The notes beneath the pieces were generated by a model. It ran no database searches and was not told where the DNA came from. It saw only the letters and a program-made list of their open reading frames with translations. A program made the position numbers and the translations under genes. From Actinomadura atramentaria DSM 43919 (GTDB lineage Bacteria > Actinomycetota > Actinomycetes > Streptosporangiales > Streptosporangiaceae), in contig NZ_KB907221.1 in assembly GCF_000381885.1 (NCBI RefSeq), positions 121,117 through 185,116 of the forward strand: DNA of 64,000 nucleotides, in the 5' to 3' direction. Within the stretch, counting starts at the first letter, position 1. Each line of letters begins with the position of its first letter. This document shows positions 17,008-25,539 of this stretch, piece after piece.

Positions 17008-18103
17008 CGCGGACCCCTTCCTTTCCGGGCGCGGGCGGGGCGGGCGGCGCGGCGTCCGCGCTCGACCGGTTCCGCATCCGCAGCGCCCGGGTGACGCGGA
17101 CGGCCAGCAGCCGGTCCACGCTGATCGCCAGCAGCAGGAGCAGGCCGGTGATGGCGTCCTGCCAGAACGAGTTGACCTTGAGGACGACCAGCACGCTGCC
17201 GATCGTGGTGAGCAGCAGCGCGCCGAGCGCCGCGCCCCAGACCGTCCCGACGCCGCCGGTGATGGCGACGCCGCCGACGACGACGGCGCTGACGACCTTC
17301 AGCTCCCAGCCGTGCGCGGCGTCGGCGACGACCGTCCCGAACCGGGCGAGCCACAGCACCCCGGCGAGCCCGGCGAGCGCGCCGCTGACGAGGTAGGCGG
17401 TGAGCACCCGGCGGGCGATCCGCACGCCCGCGAGCCGCGCCGCCTCCGGGTTGGACCCGACCGCGTAGAACTCGCGGCCCGACGAGTAGGACCGCAGGTA
17501 GTACCCGATGAGCAGCATCACCACGACGGTGATGATCGGCAGGTACGGGACGCCGAGCACGCTGTCGTTGCCGAGCGCGAGCATCGAGGACGGCAGGTCC
17601 GACGCGCTGATCTGGCGGCCGTGGGCGATCGAGTGGTCGAGGCCCTGGATGACGTAGAGCGTCCCGAGCGTGACGACGAGCGCGGGCACTCTGCACAGGC
17701 TGACCAGCAGCCCGTTGACGAGTCCGCACGCCGCGCCGATGAGCATCCCGAGCAGCACGACCAGGACGACGTTGTGGTCCCCGCCGGACGCGAAGTCGCC
17801 GGTCACGAACGCGACGAGCCCGACGACGGAGCCCACCGACAGGTCGATGTTGCGCGTGACGACGACCATCGCCTGCCCGACGGCGAGCAGCGCGAGGACG
17901 GAGGCGTTGAGGAAGATGTCCTTGACGCCCTGCTCGGACAGGAAGCGCGGGTTGGCGATCGTCGTCGCGAGGACGAGCACGACGAGCGCGCCGAAGATGC
18001 TCAGCTCGCGGGCGCGCAGGACGAGGTCCACCAGGCGGCGGCCGGAGTCCCCGCCGCGGGCGGGGCCGGACTTCTTGACGGCGACTGCGGTCACGGGGCT
18101 CAC
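16994..18103 (-). CDS. rhaP: Rhamnose ABC transporter permease
   Basis: A 369-residue permease of the same family as the next gene, with VTRNIDLSVGSVVGLVAFVTG, GLVNGLLVSLCRVPALVVTLGT and GGVAITGGVGTVWGAALGAL. The chosen start is GTG at 18103, which overlaps the rhaT stop as GTGA and has GGAGAGGGCGGC upstream; a second in-frame GTG three codons later is possible. The C-terminal tail is Pro/Ala-rich and cytoplasmic. It partners RhaQ in rhamnose import. Confidence 0.92.
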   Translation of the reverse strand: MSPVTAVAVKKSGPARGGDSGRRLVDLVLRARELSIFGALVVLVLATTIANPRFLSEQGVKDIFLNASVLALLAVGQAMVVVTRNIDLSVGSVVGLVAFVTGDFASGGDHNVVLVVLLGMLIGAACGLVNGLLVSLCRVPALVVTLGTLYVIQGLDHSIAHGRQISASDLPSSMLALGNDSVLGVPYLPIITVVVMLLIGYYLRSYSSGREFYAVGSNPEAARLAGVRIARRVLTAYLVSGALAGLAGVLWLARFGTVVADAAHGWELKVVSAVVVGGVAITGGVGTVWGAALGALLLTTIGSVLVVLKVNSFWQDAITGLLLLLAISVDRLLAVRVTRALRMRNRSSADAAPPAPPAPGKEGVRDGAR

Positions 18104-19635
18104 GCCGCCCTCTCCGCCGGACGGCCCGTCGCGGCGGCCATCACGGTCTCCTCGGTGGCGTCGGCGCGCGCGATGTCGGCGGTCAGCCGGCCCTCGTGCA
18201 TCACCAGGACGCGGTCGGCCATGCCGAGCACCTCCGGCAGGTCGGAGGAGATCATCAGGACGGCGAGGTCCCGCGCGGCCAGCTCCGACAGGAGCCGGTG
18301 GACCTCGGCCTTGGTGCCGACGTCGATGCCGCGCGTGGGCTCGTCCACGATGAGGACGGCCGGCTCGGTGGCGAGCCACTTGGCCAGCACGACCTTCTGC
18401 TGGTTGCCGCCGGACAGGACGCCGACCGCGTCGCTGAGGCGGGCGTACTTGAGCTGGAGCCGGACGGCCCAGTCGGCGGCGCGGTCGCGTTCGACGCGCC
18501 GCGACAGCAGCGGCCCGCGCCTGGACGCGCGCCGCAGCGACCTGAGCTGGGTCAGCCCCATGTTGCGTTCGATGGACATGTCCATGACGAGCCCCTGCTG
18601 GCGGCGGTCCTCGGGGACGAGCGCGATCCCGGCCGCCATCGCGGCGGTCGGGCTGCCGGGCGGGAGCGTCCGCCCGTCGACCTCGACGGTCCCGGCGTCC
18701 CAGCGGTCCACGCCGAACACCGCGCGGGCGACCTCGCTGCGGCCCGCGCCGACCAGCCCGGCCAGCGCGACGATCTCGCCGCGCCGCACCTCGAACGACA
18801 CGTCGGTGAACGCGCCCTCGCGGGTGAGGCGGGAGACCTTCAGCGCGACCTCGCCGGGCGTGACGTCCTGCTTGGGATAGAGCGCGTCCAGGTCGCGGCC
18901 GACCATGCGGCGGACGAGGTCGTCGTCGGTGAGCCCGGCGACGTCCTCGGTGGCGACGAGCGCGCCGTCCCGCAGGGTCGTGACCCGCCGGCACAGCGCG
19001 AAGATCTCCTCCAGCCGGTGCGAGATGAACAGCACCGCGCGGCCCTGCTCGCACAGGGTGCGGGTCACGGTGAAGAGGCGGGCGACCTCCTGCCCGGTGA
19101 GGGCGGCGGTCGGCTCGTCCATGATCAGCACGCGCGCGTCGCGGGAGATGGCCTTGGCGATCTCGACGACCTGCTGGTCGGCGATCGACAGGCCGCGCGC
19201 GGGGCGGCGCGGGTCCAGGTCGACGCCGAGCCGGGTGAACAGTTCGGCCGTCGCGGCGTGCATCGCGCGCCGGTCGATGCGGCCGAGGCCGGTGCGCGGC
19301 TGGCGGCCCATGAAGATGTTCTCCGCGACCGACAGGTCGGGGAACAGGGTCGGCTCCTGGTAGATGACGGCGACGCCCGCGCGCTGCGCGTCGGCGGGGC
19401 CCGCGAAGACGACGGGCTCGCCGTCCACCCGGACCTCGCCGGAGTCGGGCCGGTGGACGCCTGCGAACGTTTTTACGATCGTGGACTTCCCGGCCCCGTT
19501 CTCGCCCGCCAGGGCGTGCGCCTCGCCGGGGTGCAGCTCCAGGGTCACGTCCTGGAGCGCCCGCACGGCGCCGAACGCCTTGCTCACGTTGACCAGTGCC
19601 AATGTCGGGGGTGCCGACTTCGGCGGCGCGCTCAT
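18100..19635 (-). CDS. rhaT: Rhamnose ABC transporter ATP-binding protein
   Basis: A 511-residue double ATPase of the ribose/rhamnose class. The first half has Walker A GENGAGKST, the signature region SIADQQVVEIAKAI and Walker B VLIMDEPTAAL. The second half has a degenerate Walker A (GLVGAGRSE), LSGGNQQKVVLAKWL and VLIVDEPTRGIDVG, the usual asymmetric pattern. It energises uptake through RhaP and RhaQ. It is first in the leftward operon. ATG at 19635 was chosen because GAGGAGGG lies at ideal spacing; a GTG two codons upstream has none. Confidence 0.93.
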   Translation of the reverse strand: MSAPPKSAPPTLALVNVSKAFGAVRALQDVTLELHPGEAHALAGENGAGKSTIVKTFAGVHRPDSGEVRVDGEPVVFAGPADAQRAGVAVIYQEPTLFPDLSVAENIFMGRQPRTGLGRIDRRAMHAATAELFTRLGVDLDPRRPARGLSIADQQVVEIAKAISRDARVLIMDEPTAALTGQEVARLFTVTRTLCEQGRAVLFISHRLEEIFALCRRVTTLRDGALVATEDVAGLTDDDLVRRMVGRDLDALYPKQDVTPGEVALKVSRLTREGAFTDVSFEVRRGEIVALAGLVGAGRSEVARAVFGVDRWDAGTVEVDGRTLPPGSPTAAMAAGIALVPEDRRQQGLVMDMSIERNMGLTQLRSLRRASRRGPLLSRRVERDRAADWAVRLQLKYARLSDAVGVLSGGNQQKVVLAKWLATEPAVLIVDEPTRGIDVGTKAEVHRLLSELAARDLAVLMISSDLPEVLGMADRVLVMHEGRLTADIARADATEETVMAAATGRPAERAA

Positions 19636-19676
19636 GGCCACCCTCCTCGCCGGGGTTGTCGGTGTCGGGCAGGTAA

Positions 19677-19734
19677 AAAACGTTTTAAGTCGATGTTGCG
19701 CTGGACGCTAGATGTGACCCGGCCCACTCGTCAA
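19677..19734 (-). promoter_or_regulatory. Promoter and LacI-type operator of the leftward rhamnose operon
   Basis: On the minus strand TTGACG (19734-19729) and TAGCGT (19710-19705) are separated by 18 bp. About 20 bases further on, AAAACGTTTT (19677-19686) forms a perfect palindrome within AAAAAACGTTTTAA, which has the central CG typical of LacI-family operators. A repressor bound there would block elongation just after the transcription start. It shares ACGTTTTAA with the site before the repressor gene. Confidence 0.6.
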
Positions 19735-19877
19735 CCCCCCATCCGTCGCCGAGTCACCCCAGAACCGCCGATAACTCCCATGCCAGTGGGGTTGCGGGAT
19801 TTTTCCGGACCGGCCGCCCCGCTCGCGACGGCCGCCCGCGGACGCCGACAGAACCCGTCGAATCCACCCGAACGGGG

Positions 19878-19906
19878 TTGACACGTTTTAATCGCTCGGT
19901 CAGAGT
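19878..19906 (+). promoter_or_regulatory. Promoter and operator of the repressor-lut-rhaB operon
   Basis: TTGACA (19878-19883) is a consensus -35 box. 17 bp later comes a weak -10 candidate (CAGAGT). The spacer contains ACGTTTTAA (19883-19891), identical to the core of the operator at 19680-19688, so bound repressor would overlap RNA polymerase and autoregulate. A 124-base leader follows before the GTG of the repressor gene. The rest of the 395-bp space between the divergent operons shows no gene. Confidence 0.5.
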
Positions 19907-20030
19907 GAGCGCCGCAACACCAGACCGGCACCATCGCGCCGCAAAGCCGCCGCCGAGCGCGCCGGCCCGCCGCGGCCCCGCCCCGACGCGCGGCGGCCGG
20001 CACTCGACGAACGACCCCGGGGGGACGACC

Positions 20031-21104
20031 GTGCGCACCGACGAGACCGGCGGCGATCCGGCGGCACGGCCCCGTGCCGGGACCGGCGCGCGGACGGTCG
20101 GCATCAAGCAGGTCGCCGAACGCGCCGGGGTCTCCCCCGGCACGGTCTCCAACGTGCTGAACCGCCCCGAACGGGTCGCCGCCGCCACCCGCGAGCGCGT
20201 CGAGCGCGCCATCCGCGACCTCGGCTTCGTCCGCAACGGCTCGGCCTCGACGCTGCGCGCCGGGCACAGCAGCACCCTCGGCCTGCTCGTCCTGGACCTG
20301 GCGAACCCGTTCTTCACCGACGTCGCGCGCGGCGTGGAGGAGACGGCGGGCGAGCGCGGCTACGCGGTGATCCTCGCGACGTCCGCCGACTCCGCCGAGC
20401 GGCAGGCCCGCAACATCCGCGTCCTGGCCGAGCAGCGGGTGCGCGGCGTGCTGCTGACGCCCGTCGGGGACGAGGCCGAGCGCGCCGACATGCTGCGCGA
20501 GCGCGGCGTCCCCGTCGTCCTGCTCGACCACCCGACGCCGCGCGCCAGCCAGTGCTCGGTGTCGGTGGACGACGTCGCGGGCGGCGAGCTGGCGGTGCGG
20601 CGGCTCCTCGACGGCGGCGCCCGCGACGTCGCGTACGTGACCGGCCCGGCGAGCCTGCGGCAGTGCGCGGACCGGCGGCGCGGCGCGCTGCGGGCGCTGC
20701 GCGCGGCCGGCCTCGGCAGGGACGCGCTGCGCGAGCTGACGATGCCCGCGATGAACCCGCGCGCCGGGCACGAGGCCGGGCAGCGGCTCCTGGCGGACGA
20801 CCGCCCGCTGCCGGACGCGGTGTTCTGCGCCAACGACCTGCTCGCGCTCGGCGTGATGCGCGCCCTGCTCGCGGCCGGGGTGAAGATCCCGCAGGACGTC
20901 GCGCTGATCGGGTACGACGACATCGAGTTCTCGGCGGCGGCGGCCGTGCCGCTGTGCTCGGTGCGCCAGCCGACGTACCAGCTCGGCCGGATCGCGACCG
21001 AGCTGCTGCTGGAGGAGTGCGACGACCCGTCCGGCCACGCGCACCAGCAGGTGATGTTCCAGCCGGAGCTGGTCGTCCGGGAGTCGAGCGGGGGGAGCGC
21101 ATGA
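20031..21104 (+). CDS. LacI-family repressor of the rhamnose regulon
   Basis: A 357-residue LacI/GalR-type regulator. The helix-turn-helix (IKQVAERAGVSPGTVSNVLN) starts at about residue 25, and the sugar-binding core contains STLGLLVLDLANPFFTDVARG, DAVFCANDLLALGVM and ALIGYDDIEFSAAA. It should bind the CG-centred palindromes in the divergent promoter region and release them when rhamnose or an intermediate is present; the inducer is inference. The GTG start is chosen because GGGGGGA precedes it and upstream codons look untranslated. Its stop overlaps the next ATG as ATGA. Confidence 0.92.
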   Translation: MRTDETGGDPAARPRAGTGARTVGIKQVAERAGVSPGTVSNVLNRPERVAAATRERVERAIRDLGFVRNGSASTLRAGHSSTLGLLVLDLANPFFTDVARGVEETAGERGYAVILATSADSAERQARNIRVLAEQRVRGVLLTPVGDEAERADMLRERGVPVVLLDHPTPRASQCSVSVDDVAGGELAVRRLLDGGARDVAYVTGPASLRQCADRRRGALRALRAAGLGRDALRELTMPAMNPRAGHEAGQRLLADDRPLPDAVFCANDLLALGVMRALLAAGVKIPQDVALIGYDDIEFSAAAAVPLCSVRQPTYQLGRIATELLLEECDDPSGHAHQQVMFQPELVVRESSGGSA

Positions 21105-21841
21105 GGATCGCGCTGTTCGTCACGTGCGTGAACGACACGCTGTTCCCGGACACCGGGCGCGCGGTCGTGCGGCTGCTGCGCCGCCTCGGGCACGACGTGG
21201 AGTTCCCCGAGGCGCAGACGTGTTGCGGGCAGATGCACTTCAACACCGGGTACCGCGACCAGGCGCTGCCGATCGCGGAGGGATTCGCGCGCGCGTTCGC
21301 GGGTTACGACGCGGTCGTCGCGCCGTCGGCGTCGTGCGCGGCGATGGTGCGGGACTGGCATCCGAAGCTGGCGGCCGAGCGGGGCGGGCCGCGCCCGGCC
21401 GCCGCCGTCGCGGACGTCGCGCCGCGCGTGTTCGAGCTGTCGGAGCTGCTGGTGGACGTCCTCGGCGTCACCGACGTCGGCGCGTACTATCCGCACCGCG
21501 TCACCTACCACCCGACGTGCCACTCGCTGCGGATGCTGCGCGTCGGTGACCGGCCGCTGCGGCTGCTGCGGGCGGTGCGCGGCCTGGATCTGGTGGAGCT
21601 GCCGGACGCGGCCGAGTGCTGCGGGTTCGGCGGCACGTTCGCGCTGAAGAACGCGGACGTGTCGGCGGCGATGGCCGCCGACAAGGTCGCCAACGTGCGC
21701 GGCACCGGCGCGGGGACGCTGTGCGCGGCCGACAACTCGTGCCTGATGCACCTCGGCGGGACGCTCACCCGCACCGGCTCGGACGTGCGGACCGTCCACC
21801 TCGCCGAGATCCTCGCCTCGACGGAGGAGGACCCCGCATGA
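21101..21841 (+). CDS. lutA: L-lactate oxidation complex, Fe-S subunit LutA
   Basis: A 246-residue protein with two cysteine-rich CCG domains: TCVNDTLFPDTGRAVVRLL with QTCCGQMHFNTGY, then THPTCHS-like YHPTCHSLRML with ECCGFGGTFA. This is the LutA/YkgE layout. With LutB and LutC it oxidises L-lactate to pyruvate at the cytoplasmic membrane. Here the lactate would come from the RhaEW aldolase/dehydrogenase. It overlaps the repressor gene and lutB by four bases each (ATGA). Confidence 0.92.
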   Translation: MRIALFVTCVNDTLFPDTGRAVVRLLRRLGHDVEFPEAQTCCGQMHFNTGYRDQALPIAEGFARAFAGYDAVVAPSASCAAMVRDWHPKLAAERGGPRPAAAVADVAPRVFELSELLVDVLGVTDVGAYYPHRVTYHPTCHSLRMLRVGDRPLRLLRAVRGLDLVELPDAAECCGFGGTFALKNADVSAAMAADKVANVRGTGAGTLCAADNSCLMHLGGTLTRTGSDVRTVHLAEILASTEEDPA

Positions 21842-23298
21842 CCGTGCCGCCGCCCGCGCCGAGCGCGATGCCGACCTACCTCGGGATGCCGAGGTTCCCC
21901 GACGCCGCCGCCCGCGCCGTCGCGGACGAGGGGCTGCGCCGCAACCTCGCGCACGCGACCACGACGATCCGGGGGCGGCGCGCGGGGGCCGTCGCCGAAC
22001 TGGACGACTGGTCGGCGCTGCGCGAGTCCGGGAAGCAGATCAAGGACCACGTCCTGGCCAACCTCGGGCACTACCTGCGGCTGCTGGAGGAACGCGTCAC
22101 GGCGGCGGGCGGGACCGTCCACTGGGCGCGCGACGCCGCCGAGGCCAACCGGATCGTCACCGACCTCGTCCGCGCGACCGGCGAGACCGAGGTCGTGAAG
22201 GTCAAGTCGATGGCCACGCAGGAGATCGGCCTGAACGAGGCGCTGGCCGAGGCGGACATCACCGCGCACGAGACCGACCTGGCCGAGCTGATCGTGCAGC
22301 TCGGCGACGACCGGCCGTCGCACATCCTCGTCCCGGCGATCCACCGCAACCGCGCCGACATCCGCGAGCTGTTCGCGCGGACGATGCCGGACGCGCCGCC
22401 CGGCCTGACCGACGACCCCGCCGACCTCGCGGAGGCGGCCCGCCGCCACCTGCGCGCGCGGTTCCTGGCGGCGAAGGTCGCGGTGTCGGGGGCGAACTTC
22501 GCCGTCGCGGACACCGGGACGCTCGTCGTGCTGGAGTCCGAGGGCAACGGCCGGATGTGCCTCACCCTCCCCGAGACGCTGATCTCGGTGATGGGGATCG
22601 AGAAGGTCGTCCCGTCCTGGCGGGACCTCGAAGTGTTCCTGCAACTGCTCCCCCGGTCCTCGACGGCGGAGCGCATGAACCCCTACACGTCGTCGTGGAC
22701 GGGGGTGACGCCGGGCGACGGCCCGTCGGCGTTCCACCTCGTCCTGCTCGACAACGGGCGCACCGCCACGCTCGCCGACGACGTCGGCAAGCAGGCGCTG
22801 CGCTGCATCCGCTGCTCCGCGTGCCTGAACGTGTGCCCCGTCTACCAGCGGGCGGGCGGGCACGCCTACGGATCGCCCTATCCGGGGCCGATCGGCGCGA
22901 TCCTCTCCCCGCAGATCCGGGGCGTCGGGTCGCCGGTGGACGCCTCGCTCCCGTTCGCGTCGTCGCTGTGCGGCGCGTGCTACGACGTCTGCCCGGTGGC
23001 CATCGACATCCCGGAGGTCCTGGTCCACCTGCGGGCCAGGGCCGTCGAGGAGGGGCCGCGCCACCCGCTGGAGCGGGCCGCGATGGCGGCGGCCGGCTGG
23101 ACGCTCCGCTCCCCCGCCCGGCTGGCGCTGGCGCAGCGCGCCGCGTCCGCCGGGCGGGGCGCCGCGCGCCGGTTCCGGCGGCTGCCGGGGCCGTTGCACG
23201 CCTGGACCGACACCCGTGACCTGCCCGTCCCGCCCCGCGAGTCGTTCCGCGCCTGGTGGCGCCGGACGGGGGGCGGCCGCACCGAGGAGGAAGCGTGA
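21838..23298 (+). CDS. lutB: L-lactate oxidation complex, Fe-S subunit LutB
   Basis: A 486-residue LutB/YkgF protein. The N-terminal DUF162-like part contains SMATQEIGLNEAL and ANFAVADTGTLVVLESEGNG. The 4Fe-4S ferredoxin domain follows with CIRCSACLNVCPVY and CGACYDVCPVAIDIP. A basic C-terminal tail (RRFRRLPGPLHAW, RAWWRR) is present. It is the electron-transfer subunit of the lactate complex. Four-base overlaps on both sides indicate strict co-translation with lutA and lutC. Confidence 0.93.
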   Translation: MTVPPPAPSAMPTYLGMPRFPDAAARAVADEGLRRNLAHATTTIRGRRAGAVAELDDWSALRESGKQIKDHVLANLGHYLRLLEERVTAAGGTVHWARDAAEANRIVTDLVRATGETEVVKVKSMATQEIGLNEALAEADITAHETDLAELIVQLGDDRPSHILVPAIHRNRADIRELFARTMPDAPPGLTDDPADLAEAARRHLRARFLAAKVAVSGANFAVADTGTLVVLESEGNGRMCLTLPETLISVMGIEKVVPSWRDLEVFLQLLPRSSTAERMNPYTSSWTGVTPGDGPSAFHLVLLDNGRTATLADDVGKQALRCIRCSACLNVCPVYQRAGGHAYGSPYPGPIGAILSPQIRGVGSPVDASLPFASSLCGACYDVCPVAIDIPEVLVHLRARAVEEGPRHPLERAAMAAAGWTLRSPARLALAQRAASAGRGAARRFRRLPGPLHAWTDTRDLPVPPRESFRAWWRRTGGGRTEEEA

Positions 23299-23918
23299 CC
23301 GCGCGCGACGCCGTGCTCGGCCGCATCGACGCGATCGTGCCGCCGCGCGCGGCCGCCGACATCGCCGCCGACTACGCCCGCATCGACCGCGAGTACCTGC
23401 GCCGCCATCATGACGACGGTGTCCTGGACCTGTTCGCCGAGCGCGTCGCGGACTACCGCGCCGACGTCCGCCGGGTAGGCCCGGACGAGCTCGCGGCTGC
23501 GGTCGCGGAGATCCTGGCCGCGCGGCCGGGCGTCCACGGCGTGCCGTCCGGGCTGCCCGCCGCGTGGACGGCGCTGGCGCCGGCGGAGTCGCTGGCCGCC
23601 GACCCGGCCGTCGCGGACCTCGACGGCCTCGCGGGCGCGGTCACCGGCTGCGCGGTCGGCATCGCCGAGACCGGCACGATCGTCCTGGACCACGGCCCCG
23701 ACCAAGGACTCCGCGCGCTGTCGCTGGTGCCCGACCACCACCTGATCGTCGTCGCCGCCGACCGGGTCGCCGCCGACGTGCCCGAGGCGCTGGAGCGGCT
23801 GGACCCGGCGCGGCCGCTGACGTTCGTGTCGGGCCCGTCCGCGACGAGCGACATCGAGCTGTCCCGCGTCGAGGGCGTCCACGGCCCGCGCACGCTGAAG
23901 GTGCTGGTGGTCGCGTGA
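23295..23918 (+). CDS. lutC: L-lactate oxidation complex subunit LutC
   Basis: A 207-residue LutC/YkgG (DUF162/LUD domain) protein: an N-terminal helix (ARDAVLGRIDAIVP), then a Rossmann-like core with TGCAVGIAETGTIVLD, LVPDHHLIVV and TFVSGPSATSDIELSRVEGVHGP. It completes the LutABC lactate oxidation complex. The GTG start overlaps the lutB stop, and the stop overlaps the GTG of rhaB. Its position between a rhamnose repressor and rhamnulokinase is unusual and ties lactate use to rhamnose. Confidence 0.92.
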   Translation: MTARDAVLGRIDAIVPPRAAADIAADYARIDREYLRRHHDDGVLDLFAERVADYRADVRRVGPDELAAAVAEILAARPGVHGVPSGLPAAWTALAPAESLAADPAVADLDGLAGAVTGCAVGIAETGTIVLDHGPDQGLRALSLVPDHHLIVVAADRVAADVPEALERLDPARPLTFVSGPSATSDIELSRVEGVHGPRTLKVLVVA

Positions 23919-25375
23919 GCGGGACGCTGTTCGCCGCGGTGGACCTGGGCGCGTCCAGCGGGCGCGTCATGGCGGCCGAGGTCGGCCCGGACGCGCTGGC
24001 GCTGACGGAGGTCCGGCGGTTCCCCAACCGGCCGGTCCGTGTCGGGACGACCGCGGATGGAACGCTCCACTGGGACGTCCTCGGCCTCTACGGCAACATC
24101 CTCGACGGCCTGCGCGACGCCCCCGCCGGGATCGCCTCCATCGGGATCGACTCCTGGGCCGTGGACTACGGGCTGCTCGACGGGCGCGGCGCGCTGCTCG
24201 GCAACCCCGTCCACTACCGCGACGCCCGCACCGACGGGATCATGGACGCCGTCCGCGCCGACCTCGGCGACGACCTGCTGTACGGCGTCTCCGGGCTGCA
24301 GTTCCTGCCGTTCAACACGATCTACCAGCTCGTCGCGGACCGCGCCGCGCTCGACCGCGCGGAGACGCTGCTGCTCATCCCCGACCTCGTCGCGTACTGG
24401 CTGACGGGCGCGGTCGGCGCGGAGCGCACCAACGCCTCGACCACGGGCCTGCTCGACGTCCGCACCGGCGCGTGGTCGGCGGACCTGCTCGACCGGCTCG
24501 GCCTGCCGCCGGCACCGCTGCCGCCGCTGCGCGAACCCGGCGCGCGACTGGGGACGCTGCGGCCCGGCGTCGCCGCCGAGACGGGACTGCCCGAGCGCGT
24601 CCCGGTGACGGCCGTCGCGTCGCACGACACCGCGTCCGCCGTCGCGGCCGTCCCGGCGTCCGGCGACGACTTCGCCTACATCTCCTGCGGCACCTGGTCG
24701 CTGGTCGGCGTGGAACTGCCCGGGCCGGTGCTGACCGACGCGAGCCGCGCCGCGAACTTCACCAACGAGGGCGGCGTGGACGGGACCGTCCGCTACCTGC
24801 GCAACGTCATGGGCCTGTGGGTGCTCCAGGAATGCCTGCGCGCGTGGGGCTCCCCTGATCTGCCCGCGCTGCTCGCCGCCGCCGAGGAAGCGCCGGGCCT
24901 GCGGTCGCTGGTCGACGTGGACGACCCCGAGTTCCTGCCGCCGGGCGACATGCCCGCCCGGATCGCCGCGCACTGCCGCCGCCGGGGCGAGCCCGAGCCG
25001 CGCGACCGCGCCGAGACCGTCCGCTGCGTGCTGGACAGCCTCGCGCTCGCGCACGCCGCCGCGCTGCGGACCGCCGCCGGGCTGTCGGGGCGGACGGTGC
25101 GGACCGTCCACCTGGTCGGCGGCGGCAGCCGCAACGCGCTGCTGTGCGGCCTGACCGCCGACGCGTGCGGGCTGCCGGTCGCCGCCGGACCCGTCGAAAC
25201 GACGGCGCTCGGGAACGCGCTCGTCCAGGCGCGGGCGCACGGCGTCCTGCCCGGCCTGGCCGAGGCGCGGGACCTCGTCGCGCGGACGCAGCCGCCGCGC
25301 CGCCACGAGCCGCGCGGCGACGGCGGCGCGTGGGAGCGCGCGGCGGCGCGGGCGGGGCTGCCCGCCCCGCGCTGA
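23915..25375 (+). CDS. rhaB: Rhamnulokinase
   Basis: A 486-residue FGGY-family carbohydrate kinase. It has the N-terminal phosphate loop AAVDLGASSGRVM, the catalytic region GIDSWAVDYGLLD, ISCGTWSLVGVELPGPV (characteristic of rhamnulokinase) and the ATP-binding VGGGSRNALLCGLTADACG. It phosphorylates L-rhamnulose to rhamnulose 1-phosphate, the substrate of the aldolase encoded in the other operon. It is the last gene of the repressor-lutABC-rhaB operon and starts with an overlapping GTGA. Confidence 0.94.
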   Translation: MSGTLFAAVDLGASSGRVMAAEVGPDALALTEVRRFPNRPVRVGTTADGTLHWDVLGLYGNILDGLRDAPAGIASIGIDSWAVDYGLLDGRGALLGNPVHYRDARTDGIMDAVRADLGDDLLYGVSGLQFLPFNTIYQLVADRAALDRAETLLLIPDLVAYWLTGAVGAERTNASTTGLLDVRTGAWSADLLDRLGLPPAPLPPLREPGARLGTLRPGVAAETGLPERVPVTAVASHDTASAVAAVPASGDDFAYISCGTWSLVGVELPGPVLTDASRAANFTNEGGVDGTVRYLRNVMGLWVLQECLRAWGSPDLPALLAAAEEAPGLRSLVDVDDPEFLPPGDMPARIAAHCRRRGEPEPRDRAETVRCVLDSLALAHAAALRTAAGLSGRTVRTVHLVGGGSRNALLCGLTADACGLPVAAGPVETTALGNALVQARAHGVLPGLAEARDLVARTQPPRRHEPRGDGGAWERAAARAGLPAPR

Positions 25376-25378
25376 CCG

Positions 25379-25394
25379 CGTCCGCACCCGGACG
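25379..25394 (+). terminator. Short hairpin after rhaB
   Basis: CGTCCG and CGGACG pair around a four-base loop directly behind the rhaB stop. The stem is short and lacks a T-run, so it is only a weak terminator candidate. The next gene starts 145 bp further on. Confidence 0.35.
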
Positions 25395-25539
25395 GGGTAC
25401 CTGGACGATACGGACATGCCCCCTGTCCCGTCAGCCCGCGGATCGGTAAGGTGATCGGCGGTCCGGGCACTGTCCGGACGCAACCGCAGCACGGCAGCGC
25501 CACGGCGTGTCGGTCGCCTGTCACCGTGGGAGAGTGGAC

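Noticed and set aside
19461..19480. ACGTTTTTACG inside rhaT as a third LacI operator
   Set aside because: The palindrome is broken, and the bases are fixed by the Walker A region of the ATPase.
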